Source of the DNA: Ursus arctos
Taxonomy: Eukaryota > Chordata > Mammalia > Carnivora > Ursidae
Direction of reading: 5' to 3'
Assembly: GCF_023065955.2 (NCBI RefSeq)
Contig: NW_026622874.1
Span: 5,004,001 to 5,068,000 of the forward strand
Length of the DNA: 64,000 bases
The translations under genes and the position numbers were made by a program. Shown here piece after piece: positions 10,640 through 21,039 of the stretch. Numbering within the stretch: position 1 is the first letter of the stretch; each line of letters opens with the position of its first letter. Under the pieces are notes generated by a model. It was not told the DNA's origin. It saw nothing but the letters and a program-made list of their open reading frames with translations, and searched no databases.

Positions 10640-11010
10640 GGATGTTGCTGAGGACAGAGTGGGGTGGGGCAGGGCTGGGGTGAGGAGCACTGGTGGGATG
10701 GGGAGCAGGCTGGGGTAGGAAGCAGGACTGGGGTGGGGAGCACAGGTGGGGTGGGGAACAAGGTGGGATGGGGGGCAGGACTGAGGAGGGAGCAGGGCTG
10801 GGATGGGATGTGAGGCTGGGGTGAGGAAAAGGAATGGGGTGGGGAACAAGGCTGGATGGGGAGATGCCTGGGTGGGGAACAGGGCTGGGGTGGGGAGCAC
10901 AGGTGGAGTGGGGAACAAGGTGGGATGGGGGCAGGGCTGAGGAGGGAGCAGGGCTGGGATGCGGTGTGAGGCTGGGGTGGAGAACAGGAATGGGGTGGGG
11001 AGCAGTGGAG
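10640..11010 (+). repeat. G-rich minisatellite with a 157-bp higher-order period
   Basis: About 370 bp built from imperfect 16-19-bp units such as 'gcaggactggggtgggga' and 'gcacaggtggggtgggga'. Two longer blocks, about 10728-10850 and 10885-11005, share the same order of variant units at a 157-bp offset, so an earlier array was duplicated as a block. Clustered GGGG runs on the plus strand (for example 10731-10757) are compatible with G-quadruplexes. Proline-rich open frames on the minus strand (10469-11046) are by-products of the repeat. Confidence 0.9.
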
Positions 11011-12114
11011 AATTAAAAGCTCGAATAATGTCGAGCTAATGGCCACAGAACATTCGCAGGCAAGTTTCAGTGCAAATGGAAGAGGCCTCCAGAGCCTGGT
11101 ATTTTGAGTAAGTCAGCTGACAGTTGCTAAGGGTAAATGGGTGGATCGGGTGGGGCAAGGTACGTGGTGTCTGATCACGGAATGTACTTCACATGGGAAT
11201 ATATAAAATGTGTCCAACTCGACAGTGAAGAAATACCTGCGTATCACAGCGATTCACACATTTTTTAAGTAAACCTTTCCGTGTATGGCTTCGAGCCTGG
11301 GGAAACCCTGCCAGTGTAGACAACCCAGTTCAGTACCCTCGGACGACCGTACAGAAGCCCAGCATCTGCGCACAACCGTCTGAATCAAACGGCTGAGGAA
11401 CTGTGGCAACGAGGCTCAGCCTCCAGGCCCCACACCCCAGTCACTTGACTTCAAGCCAACGGCTCGACCTCCCTGCGTCCCAAGCGAAAGAAAGTACTCT
11501 CTATTTTTTCTTTCCGCTCCTCTGGGCAACTGTAGAGATGAATCCAGAATCTACTGAAAGCTTCTGGCCGCCTTAGAAAAGAGCCTGAGAACATCAAAGG
11601 CCTGTGTGGAACTGGAAGAATGTTCTGGGTGTGGGCATCACAGGGCCACACGAATAGCAAAGGCAGAGATGTGTGTAGGGCTCTTTTCAAGCGTTTCCCT
11701 CACCGGAATCAGCGGTCCCAGGATGCGAGACGGAACCAACCCTAATCAGAAGACAGAGAGCACGACACCGCCCAGACGTGCGGGCAAGTCCGGCAAATCC
11801 CTGCTCAGGACTCACCTTGTGAAAAGACACATTGTCCCTCTGCTTACCCACAACGTAAGCCCTTCATTTACTGAATAGCTGCTCAGTCAACACAGAGCCT
11901 TCACAGTTTGTCTGTCCCTCTGACCGCTGACGCTTGGGACTGGTGGGTTCCTAGTCTAGGGACCATGTCGACCTTTGCGCCCAGTACATGCAAGGTACTC
12001 ACCGGAATGTTTGCCAAATTGCTCTCTCACCACGGGGCATGTGAGTGTGGGCTCCGTAAAAGCCACTACAAAGGCAGGAACTGTAGGCAAGGTGATGGGG
12101 GATACCTGAGCCAT
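11011..12114. other. Unique sequence
   Basis: No repeat recognised. Open frames at 11451-11690 (-) and 11606-11878 (+) overlap and have no family. Minus-strand donor-like words (reverse of ctcacctt at 11812 and ctcaccgg at 11998) are isolated and not evidence of exons. Confidence 0.4.
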
Positions 12115-12187
12115 TTCATAAAATTTTTAAAATTTTGTATTGAAGTAAAATCGACATAAAAATGAATCATTTTAAAATGAACAATTC

Positions 12188-12402
12188 AGGGGTACCTAGT
12201 GCCTCAGTTGGTTAAGTGTCCAACGCTTGATTTCGGTTCAGGTCCTGATCTCAGGGTCGTGAGTTCGAGCCCCACGTCAAGATCCTGGCTGAATGTGGAG
12301 CCTGTTCAAGTTTCTCCCTCTCCCTCCGCCCCTTCAACCCCCCACTCGCGTGTGACCTCTCTCTCTCTTTCTTTTGCTAAGAAAATAAGTAAATAAATAA
12401 AT
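12188..12402 (+). mobile_element. Older tRNA-derived SINE inside the L1
   Basis: Head 'ggggtacctagtgcctcag', B box 'gagttcgagccccac', CT-rich block and (AAAT)n tail. Flanked by the 14-bp duplication aaaatgaacaattc (12174-12187) and aaaatgaacagttc (12403-12416), one mismatch. The duplicated word is L1 sequence, so the SINE is younger than the L1. Confidence 0.95.
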
Positions 12403-12880
12403 AAAATGAACAGTTCTGTAGCATTTAGTGCACTCACAGTGGTATACAACCAACCCCCACCTCTACCTAGCTCTGAAACATTGTCATCGCCCCAGAAGGA
12501 AACCCTATAGCTATCTAGCAGTTGCTCCCCGCCTCCCTCCCTTCAATCTCAGACTGGCGACCACTAATTTGAATTCTGTCTCCGTAAATTTGTCTATTTT
12601 TGAGTATTTCTTATGACTGGGACATAAAGTGTGGCCTTTTATGTTTATCTTCTTACACTCAGCATGTTTTCAGAAGCCTTGAATGTTCTGGCACGTACCG
12701 TACTCGTTCCTTCACTGGCTGAATGATACTCCATTGCAGGGCTACGGCACCACCGGCTTAGCTACTCATCCTTCGTGAACAGTGGGGCTGTTTCTACCTT
12801 CTGACTACTGTGACCAGTGCTGCTATGAACATATGTGTACACGTATTCGGTAAGTATCGGTTGTCAATTCTTTGGGTATA

Positions 12881-13215
12881 CAGTTGATCCTTGAATGACA
12901 CAGGTGGTAAGGAGTCAACACCCTCCCCCAACGGGGCACAACTGAAATCCATGTATGACTTTTGACTCCCCAAAATCCTAACAATGACTGGCCTGCTCCT
13001 GACCAGAAGCCTTACCAGTAACATGAACAGTCAGGTAACATGTTTTGTATGTTACATGTATTATATATACTGCATTCCTACAGGAAAGTAAGCTAGAGAA
13101 AAGAAAATGGTAAATTCATGAGAGAAAATATATCTACAGTACCGTACTTTTTAAAAAACATCCACACGTAAGTGGACTCGGGCAGTTCAAACCCTTGTTG
13201 TTCAGGGGTCAACAG
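12881..13215. mobile_element. Tigger-like (pogo/Tc1-mariner) nonautonomous DNA transposon
   Basis: 335-bp element with inverted termini: 5' cagttgatccttgaatgaca and, reading the 3' end backwards, ctgttgacccctgaacaaca. It is flanked by TA on both sides (12879-12880 and 13216-13217), the Tc1/mariner-type target. Internal 'gactggcctgctcctgacc' and 'agtaagctagagaaaagaaa' match a common mammalian Tigger-derived family. It splits the L1 exactly between tttgggtata and the resumed L1 at 13218. No transposase remains. Confidence 0.85.
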
Positions 13216-13644
13216 TACAACTAGAAGAGAAAGGACTCAGTCATATGGCAATTCTACGTTTAATTTTGTGAGGAACTGTTGTCCACAGTGTTGGACATCC
13301 CCACCAGCAACGTTCAAGGGGTCTAACTTCTCACATCCTTGCCAACAGGGTCTTTCTTCTTCCTTTTTTATCACAGCCATCCTAGCGAATGTTAAGCAGT
13401 ATCTCACTGTGGTTGTGATTTGCATTTCCCTGATGACTAATGATCCAGCACCTTTTCGTGTGTTCCTTGGCCAATTATATACTTCTCCGGAGAAAAGTCT
13501 ACTTATGCCCTTTGCCCATCTTTTTAATTGGGTTGTTTGTCTTTCAGTCCTTTTTAAGCAAGGCACTCTGATACTCCTCTCTGAACGCCCTGCTTCAAGG
13601 AGACAAGACCAAACCAAGATGTTAACAGAGCGCTGGCTGACAGG

Positions 13645-13850
13645 TCACACTCTGAAGCCAGGCTGCGTGGGTTCAGTCTGCAACAGAGCTGCTCGACAAA
13701 CTTACCTCCCTGAGCCACAAGCTCTTCATGTGTACAATGGGCGCTATTAATAGTAAACGTCGTGGATGTGTGGTGCAGTAAATAATTTAATCAATAATTT
13801 CATCAATAAAATCAATTACAGTGGTGTCTGACAAAAAGTAAGAGCTATAA
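13645..13850 (-). mobile_element. MIR relic
   Basis: Minus-strand MIR: 'ctctgaagccaggctgcgtg', 'gggttcagtctgcaac', 'cttacctccctgagccacaa', then 'catgtgtacaatgggcgcta' follow the MIR reverse consensus in order. Confidence 0.7.
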
Positions 13851-15253
13851 AATGATTCAAAAATCAATAAAGTTCGTAGAGAAAGCACCTCCGTGAGATT
13901 ACATATGCACAGGAACGGGAGACATGGATAAGCATCTCCGCCAGATCCAGCAAGAGGAAAAGGAACGTCGGGAACGATTCACAGTATTTTGCCTCTATGT
14001 GAAGTCTAAAATGATCTCAAAATAATAAAAAGCAGTACACAACACATTCTTCTTGATATCTTTTTAACAACTTAGGTAACACATTCTTACACTGTGGCTA
14101 CAAGGCAGAACTCACAACTGTGAAGGTAGTTTGATGATACGAATACTAAACCAGGGACCAAACCTTCTGCCCCATCATACATTCCTTGGAATGAAAAAAA
14201 GATGAAGAAAGTGTACAGGCTGCTGCATTTTAGAATTCCGATTTCTTTGAAATGCCTACCTATCACTGTGACTGAGGACGATAAACCACTGTATGTGGCT
14301 GAGAATATCAAGACCCTCTCCTTTCTGCTGTATACAGAAAAAATCCAACTGCATCCAGAGGCGTCATGTCCAGCAATTCGCCTACTCAGGCCCAAAAGTC
14401 ATAGATACGGTTCTGCCAAGTCTACCTCGCTGCCATTACGCTTCACACAGTCTTAAGAAAGGGGCATTCAGGCTAACATGTGACATCTATCCAGTGTCAC
14501 TGTACAAAGGCCTCTGTGCTCCAATTCTATCCTATACTTGAAAGATAAAGGCTCTTCCAAGGTGGAGGTTCAATACCAACTACTACACACTCAGGCCCAA
14601 TTAAATTTCCAATTTATAATATACGATTTCATACTTGTAATGCTTCCTGTCATTTTGCATTGATTTAATAAGGAGTGAAATCCCCTCTTCTCTTGAATTC
14701 TTTAAGGAGCTTGGGTTTCCTAAAAGCTTAGGTGTCCTTCCCCAATCCCCTCTACCCAGCAAACTTAAACCTTGACATACTAATCAACTGGGATTACCAA
14801 TCCATGGGCTCTGCAAAGGACTGATGCCAAGGAACTGGAGTCATGGGCAAGTTCATGTTTATTCTCGATAGTGGAATGAACAGACAGAATGAACAGAAGA
14901 AGTGGTGAGAAATTAGTAAATCAAAAGGAAAAATGCCAAAGTTAATTTGTCAAGCAGAGATAAAGGAAATTAGTGAAAGTCTGTTATAGAGCAAACAAAC
15001 AACAGAACTTACTTTCTTTGAAAGACATATAATAATATGACATATGAAATGGGCAAGCTTAAGTGAGCTTACTCTTAAAAAAAAAAAAAATCATGTTCCT
15101 GGAAAAGCAAATAAATGGAAATAAGTCCTGGATTAGTCATCAAAATGTTCTTTCTTGTTCAAGATCACAGTTAAAGAAGGATGTTTAAGAGACTGTGAGT
15201 CCCAGGTTTGAGTTCCAGATCTAAAGACAGGCCAAGAAATGTCAGGTCTAAAG
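13851..15253. other. Unique AT-rich sequence
   Basis: No repeat recognised with confidence in about 1.4 kb. The segment ending 'gatctcaaaataataaaaag' near 14032 may be a LINE tail. A14 at about 15078-15091. Confidence 0.35.
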
Positions 15254-15265
15254 TGTACCTATAAG

Positions 15266-15454
15266 GGCACCAGGTGGCTCAGTCAGTTAAGCGTCTGCCT
15301 TTGGATCAGGCCATGATTGCAGGGACCTGGAATCGAGCCCCATATTGGGCTCCCTGCTCAATTAGGAGTCTGCTTCTCCCTCAGCCTCTCCCCCCGTTCG
15401 TGCATGCATGCTATCTCTCTCTCAAATAAATAAAATCTTTAAAATAAAATAAAA
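15266..15454 (+). mobile_element. tRNA-derived carnivore SINE, full length
   Basis: Head 'ggcaccaggtggctcagtca', B box 'ggaatcgagccccat', CT block, tail 'aaataaataaaatcttt' and AAAAT repeats. A perfect 12-bp target duplication, tgtacctataag, lies at 15254-15265 and 15455-15466. Confidence 0.95.
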
Positions 15455-15551
15455 TGTACCTATAAGTGCATTTTTCACAGATTACAGAAATATTGATTTC
15501 CAACTTTAGTGACAACTAAAATTTGCTATAGCTTGATTCTGAGAACTATAA

Positions 15552-15577
15552 TTTTTTTTTTTTTTTTTTTTTTTTTT
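15552..15577. repeat. Poly-T tract (T26)
   Basis: 26 consecutive T in unique sequence, not joined to a recognisable SINE or LINE body. Possibly the A tail of a decayed minus-strand retroposon. Confidence 0.9.
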
Positions 15578-15769
15578 GCTTTCTGGCCATTACAGAAAAT
15601 AAAGAAATCATAGAATAATACAGGGGAGAAAAACAGGGAATCTGATATACTATGCCTTAAGAAAGGAGGATTTTTGTTGTATTTACTATCAAAGGCAAGA
15701 CTTAAATAATATATTTTGCATTATCTTAAAACTAAGAATTTAACATACTGTGACTTCTTCCCTACCAAA

Positions 15770-16480
15770 ATATCAGAATGATGTTATACACGTATCATTC
15801 AACTTACAACACACAATGATTATTTTCCCATATTATTAAAAGTGCTTAATGGCTGTATGTAACTTCTCTATACTTTTACTTATAACTTATTTAGCCAATT
15901 CCACATTGCTGAACTTTTCATTCTTTGCTACTTAAAAAAAAAATACAACTACAAATTTCACCAAACAAAGAGTATTATGAGCAGTTTTAGATTCTTGATA
16001 AATACTTCTAAACTTGCTTTGTCCCAGGGCGCCTGGGTGGCTCAGCTGGTTAAGTATCTGCCTTAGGCTCGGGTCATGATCCCACCAGGGTCCAGGGATC
16101 AAGCCCTGCATTAGCCTCCCTGCTCAGTGGGGAATCTGCTTCTCCCTCTCCCTCTGCCTCCCCCTCCCACTCATGTTCTCACTCATTCTGTTCTCTTGCT
16201 CAAATAAATAAATAATCTTAAAAAATTTTTTTCTTTGTCCTAAAACAGAAATCAATTTATGCAACAGTAGTAAATGAGAGTCCCTGCCTTACTAAATTCT
16301 TGCTAACATTTGAACATTAACAATTCCTATTAATTTCTGCCAAATGGCATCTCACTATGTGCCTTTCTTTGACTATTTAGTAAGGTTAATTTTTTCCCAT
16401 ATATTTATAGACTAACTGTACTTTTTTGTGGATTCTCTGTGTAATCTATGGTACACTCTCTTGTCTATTAATTCTTCCAA
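15770..16480 (-). mobile_element. L1M ORF2 3' region relic
   Basis: Minus-strand L1 in order: 'gcttaatggctgtatgtaac', 'acttatttagccaattccac', 'ttcattctttgctac', then after the SINE 'gccaaatggcatctcactat' and 'ctatttagtaaggttaattt'. Highly diverged, no open frame. Confidence 0.7.
16025..16232 (+). mobile_element. tRNA-derived SINE inside L1M
   Basis: Head 'gggcgcctgggtggctcagc', B-box region 'gggatcaagccctgc', CT block and AATAAATAATCTT tail. Target word ctttgtcc at 16017-16024 and 16233-16240. Confidence 0.9.
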
Positions 16481-16499
16481 ATGATCAATAAATACCTGG

Positions 16500-16730
16500 G
16501 ATGATGCCTCAATACCATTTAGCCTGGAAAGGCCATCATGTTTATAATGCTTAGTTTTAGCATCTGTGAGCACAGTACGCCTCTGCAATTAATCTCCTAT
16601 ATTGTTTCAAGTTTGTAAATCTCTTTGTATTTTCTTTGTTGTATTTGAAATCTCTACAGTCCTACAAGACTTGTCAGCACTTCTGTATGCAAAATATATG
16701 CTATTTTCCAAATCACTCATCTTTTTATAA
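16500..16730. other. AT-rich sequence, possibly decayed L1
   Basis: Lies between two minus-strand L1M pieces and may belong to the same element; I cannot align it. Confidence 0.3.
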
Positions 16731-16740
16731 CCAGGAATTT

Positions 16741-16757
16741 TTTTTTATGATTTATTT

Positions 16758-16788
<31 letters not shown>

Positions 16789-16931
16789 CATGAGTAGGAG
16801 GGGCAGAGGGAGAGAGAATCTCAAGCTGAGCAGGAAGCCCAAAGAGGGGCTCGATACCACAAACATGAGATCATGACCTGAGCCAAAACCAATAGTCAGA
16901 CACCTAACTAACTTTTCCACCCAGGTGCCCC
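16741..16931 (-). mobile_element. tRNA-derived SINE, full length
   Basis: Minus strand: T tail with 'tgatttatttatttgagag', (GA)n, 'ggggctcgataccacaaa' B box reverse and 'ccacccaggtgcccc' head reverse. Target word 'ccaggaattt' (16731-16740) and 'caggaaattt' (16931-16940). Confidence 0.92.
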
Positions 16932-17199
16932 AGGAAATTTTCTATTATGACATAGGAATCACTATTTTAAAATTAAGAGTTTCTGAGTACAATTTGCTTG
17001 TTTTCTATTATTTTTATCAGATTCTCTATTTTTATGTTATAAAAATTTTTAATTTCCACTTCAGTCTAAGAGTTAAAGTTTTTTAGTTCTCAAGCAATGG
17101 GTGGAGTTGAACCCTTGATGCCTATATCCACCAAGAATCAGTTTTGGTAAATGTTTTGAGGATAACTGAAGAAAAAAAAAAAGTTATATATCTTTTATG

Positions 17200-17560
17200 A
17201 AAGATATAAATTGATTTCATTTAATGCTTTTTACCTTAAATTCTATTTATATGACACTGATATTGATATCCCTTTCTTTCAGTTTTATTTTTTTAATTTT
17301 TATTTATTTATTTGAGAGAGCGACAGAGCGAGAGGGGTATGGGGAGCAAGCACGAGCAAGGGGACGGGCAGACAAGCTGACTCCCTGGTGAGCACAGAGC
17401 CCAAAGCAGAGCTCCACCCCAGGACCCTGAGATCATGACCTGAGCTGAAGTCAGATGCTTAACCAACTGAGCCACCCAGGCACCCCTCTTTTAGTTTTAA
17501 TTTGCCTGATTTGCCTTTGCTTATCATTTTACTTAAATCACACTTTTGTTTTTGGGTGGA
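17200..17560 (-). mobile_element. L1M relic, interior of ORF2
   Basis: 'aatgctttttaccttaaatt', 'ctatttatatgacactgat', then after the SINE 'ttagttttaatttgcctgat' and 'gcttatcattttacttaa' match the antisense of L1 ORF2 upstream of the segment at 15770-16480. Order and orientation allow both to be one deleted element. Confidence 0.6.
17287..17484 (-). mobile_element. tRNA-derived SINE inside L1M
   Basis: 'ttatttatttatttgagaga' tail side and 'gccacccaggcacccc' head side. Target duplication cctttctttcagtttt (17271-17286) versus cctcttttagtttt (17485-17498). The duplicated word is L1 sequence. Confidence 0.92.
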
Positions 17561-17940
17561 GTGAGTGTTGTCACTTATGAACACCTTATACTTGAGACGG
17601 CTCTACTCTAGGAGCTAAAGGAACACCTGGCACAGAACAGAGTCTCAGCAATTAAGTTGTTTGTTATAAAACATCTGTCTTTCTCCATCATACTTGCATC
17701 TGGTAAGCGCCTAATAAAGTGAAGAGAGGTTTTCTCTGATCACTAAGCCATGCTTCTCTGCTACTCTTAAAATTAGGAATACTATAATATTATAAATTAA
17801 AATATTATAACCTTTTCTAAGTTCATGGAAATATCTTACAACTGATGGGAGTGTGAGTTACATGAGTATCTATCAATATTCACATGTCATCAAATTCTAT
17901 CTAAACATATACATTTTATTGTTTGTAAATTATAATTCAA
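17561..17940. other. Unique AT-rich sequence
   Basis: Nothing recognised. Confidence 0.4.
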
Positions 17941-17960
17941 TTTAAAAATGGGCTTAGGAG

Positions 17961-18171
17961 GACGCCTGGGTGGCTCAGTCAGCTGGGCGTCTGCCTTAGG
18001 CTCAGGTCATGATCCCACAGCCCTGGAATCAAGTTCCTCATTGGGCTCCATGCTCAGCGGGGAGCCTGCTTCTCCTTCTGCCTATCTCTCTCCCTGCTTG
18101 TGCGCTCTCTCTCTTTCTCTTTCCTGACAAATAAACAAATAAAATCTTAAAAAAAAAAAAAGAAGAAGTTG
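17961..18171 (+). mobile_element. tRNA-derived SINE, full length
   Basis: Head 'gacgcctgggtggctcagtc', 'ggaatcaagttcctc' B-box region, CT block and tail 'aaataaacaaataaaatctt' plus A13. Target duplication tttaaaaatgggcttaggag (17941-17960) versus 18172-18193, with one indel. Confidence 0.93.
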
Positions 18172-18193
18172 TTTAACAAAATGGACTTAGAGG

Positions 18194-20834
18194 AACAAAA
18201 TGTAAGCATAGCTCATGGAGTAGCTTCCCTATGCTCCATGAAGAAAAGATTTTTGGCAATACAGACATAACATTAATTTTATCCATAAAATTACATTTGT
18301 GTACAGAATACTATCTCATGGTATTTTGTGACAGGGGAACAAGCCCTCTGTTGCACCAAAAATTAAAGTTAGGTTTCAAGATGATTTCTACATAAATTAT
18401 GAAAATAAACTTTGGATTTTCCTGATGATACAGGAAATAAAACAAAACCAAACAAAAAGTATCCCTGAGAGTTTACCAGTCAAGTAGAATAACTGCTTTG
18501 GTCTTTGAGATTTGCTATAACAATTACCCAAACAAACAAAGGTTCTTTAGAGTCTACAAGTAACCTTTACACTGTAGAGGTACCTTAACCTTCAAAGCTC
18601 CCTCATCACCCAAGGATTAAAACACTTTAAATATTCCTATCTTGAACCACACTTTCCATCACAAATCTGGAAGTCCTTCATTTATGAAGGAAAACAGGGC
18701 ATTCCAGCATGAGCATTCACTCAATTTGTGGAAATAAAGTATCCTTCAGTCCCTTACAATTTTGCTCAACAACATTTGCGAGGGAAAGTTTCAAGCATTT
18801 ATTGGAAATACCCCGGAAAATAGAGGGCAATTTACTGGCGCGTATGATTGTCAAGTGGGAGAATATGTCAATCACCTAATTACCAACTATTCATTGAGGA
18901 GGGCTTTTAAATATATTGTAAATGAAACAAGTAAAATTAGCCATGATTCCAAATGTACTATACTGTATAACACACAGAATAGAAGGCTTTTTCGAAATAC
19001 ATGATTTATTCCAAGGAGTTTCCCACCTTAAAGACGTTCTCTGTGAAAAGCAATTTGTACTGACCCAAGTTCCTACACCTTCCACAGTCCTTTTCAGAGT
19101 GGATATTTATTCAAAAGCAACTAGATTATGGGGAAACAAGTCTTCCAGTCTGAGCTAAAGTTCCACAAAAGCACTAAGGAGATCATTTTTTATTCCGTTC
19201 CAGTACCCACCTTTTCATTTCCTGGCCTCCTTCAGACCCCAACATAAGCCCCTTTACAGGGAACCACAAGACAATTCTGATTTTGCATATGACACTTTGG
19301 AGTTGCAAAACTAAAGATCAGTAAACAGAATCTGTCTTCCTCAACCGTACTGATAAGGACCCGTGTATAAAGATCATTCCTACTTTCTGCCATGGCCCCA
19401 GATCCAAAAAGGGCACCACACTTTGGGGCCATATTTGCCTCTACAGAGCCCTTGGCAGAGAGAGAAAACATCAAAATAACAGTGATAACAACAGCACACC
19501 ATTTAAAATTGAACTGATACTGCAAGGAGAAAGCAGTATTTTGTTCCTTAAAACAAAAATGACATATACGATCTAACCATCAGCAACAGGAAAACATTTT
19601 CAAAGCAACGAGAATAACACCTGTATTTGCCTTTTGTCCATGACACCAGCAAATGCTGGCTCTTCCCGTGACGTGGTGACGTCAGCCACTCTTGAGCTAG
19701 AAGAACACATGCATAAGAGACACACAAAATGCACGAATCCCCAAACTACACACTTTAACCAAACCAGTAGAAATAGATTTCTATTTTAATATAAAGTAAA
19801 AGGAAGAGAAATCTTAAACTTTTTTAGGCCTGTGATTTGAATATTATAGGAACCACTGTGATTCACTGACCCGATGGTACAAAGACCTCTGCTTATACCC
19901 ATGACTTGGTCAAACATTTTCACAGCAGCAGAGGCACCTACTTATGATATTAAGAAGAAAGTGATTTAAACCTTCACACACTCTGCTAATGTGCTGTTCT
20001 CTTCAAATGAAAAGTGCAGGGGAATATTAAGAGCCACGTCTGGGTTATGAGCAGAATTTGTAACTTCACTGCTTTCTTAAATTAGATCCCATCGCTCACA
20101 ATCCTCACCTCATTTAAGACTTTGTAAATTTAACATAACAAGAACAAAAATTGTAACAATTCATCATTACAAAGGGCAGAGTTGACCCAGATTTGCCATG
20201 TCAACTGTCTAAATAAATTCTAGACTTCACTTATTACTGAAGAAATACAAAAATTCATAACCCCAACCACCAACGGCAGACTCCAATGATCTTCCCAAAC
20301 CTTGCTGAGTTTTAACTGCCCACACACTACTCCCCAAATGAGGATGAAAGTAGCTAAATACTATTTATTTCTAGTTGTGGGGGCCGTTACTCTATAATTT
20401 GAAAGGCATTCTTCCTTTTGAATTTGTCACTTTGAGTTTATCGCTTCAGCACTGCCATTAAAAATTACTAGCTACTATACATATTAATGCCAGGCTGGAA
20501 GTTAAACTGAGCAAGGAAAGTCTGTTCACCGTACAGAAGAGCTCAGAAAGACAAAATAAAATCAAGAGACCACACAGAAGAAGAATAAACATCTTCATGG
20601 CAGTAGAGCACTGAATGGGCAAAGAATGAGTATGAAATTATTGAGGAGAATCTGAAAAGGCTGTGAGCCTCTTTCCAACAAAAGCCTAGTCTCAAACTGG
20701 TGTCCAATCCTCCTTGAAAATATGGAGAAAAAGAGATAGGAAAACCAATGTGGGGCCAGGAGGAGAAAGGAGACGATGATAACTGCACAGAAAGTTTGCT
20801 ATTTCTAAGGATTTCGATAAAAATGGGGCAAGTC
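18194..20834. other. Repeat-free 2.6-kb stretch, candidate conserved noncoding DNA
   Basis: No transposon recognised although SINEs flank it on both sides. 18740-18960 is notable for retained CpG in AT-rich sequence (ttgcgagg, ccccggaaa, ctggcgcgtatg). Open frames at 18762-19004 and 19232-19525 have no family. Confidence 0.35.
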
Positions 20835-20851
20835 AAAAATTGATCTCTCCA

Positions 20852-21022
20852 GGGGCGCCTGGGTGGCGCAGTCGTTGAGCATCTGCCTTCGGCTCAGGGC
20901 GTGATCCCAGCGTTCTGGGATCGAGCCCTGCATCGGGCTTCTCCGCTGGGAGCCTGCTTCTTCCTCTCCCACTCCCCCTGCTTGTGTTCCCTCTCTCGCT
21001 GGCTGTCTCTCAAAAAAAAAAA
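20852..21022 (+). mobile_element. Young arctoid-type SINE
   Basis: Head 'ggggcgcctgggtggcgcag', 'gggatcgagccctgcatcgg', and the subtype stretch 'cttcctctcccactccccct' with 'gttccctctctcgctggctg'. CpG are retained at many positions, and the tail is nearly pure A (no AATAAA). Perfect 17-bp target duplication aaaaattgatctctcca at 20835-20851 and 21023-21039. Few changes from the subtype indicate recent insertion. Confidence 0.97.
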
Positions 21023-21039
21023 AAAAATTGATCTCTCCA

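Larger units (their letters stand above)
12115..13548 (-). mobile_element. Old L1M 3' end carrying two later insertions
   Basis: Pieces in correct minus-strand order: 12115-12187 (3' UTR end), 12417-12880 ('ctgaaacattgtcatcgccc', 'gcgaccactaatttgaattc', 'gctgctatgaacatatgtgt') and 13216-13548 ('catcctagcgaatgttaagc', 'gatttgcatttccctgatga', 'ttttaattgggttgtttgtc'). The minus-strand frame ending near 12794 keeps the CTHMFIAALVTVV-type ORF2 C-terminal signature. A SINE (12188-12402) and a Tigger-like transposon (12881-13215) interrupt it. Confidence 0.85.

Noticed and set aside
10469..11046. Two long proline/serine-rich open frames on the minus strand
   Set aside because: They lie on the G-rich minisatellite and exist in two frames with the same repeating words, as expected from a tandem repeat, not a gene.
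12188..12290. tRNA-like A and B boxes at many places
   Set aside because: All examined occurrences are heads of the tRNA-derived SINE and lack a complete cloverleaf, so they are not tRNA genes.
13172..13750. 192-codon open frame on the plus strand
   Set aside because: It crosses the Tigger-like element end, antisense L1 and a MIR, so it is composed of unrelated repeats.
15552..15577. T26 run as a possible Pol III terminator or retroposon tail
   Set aside because: No SINE body or transcription unit could be identified next to it.
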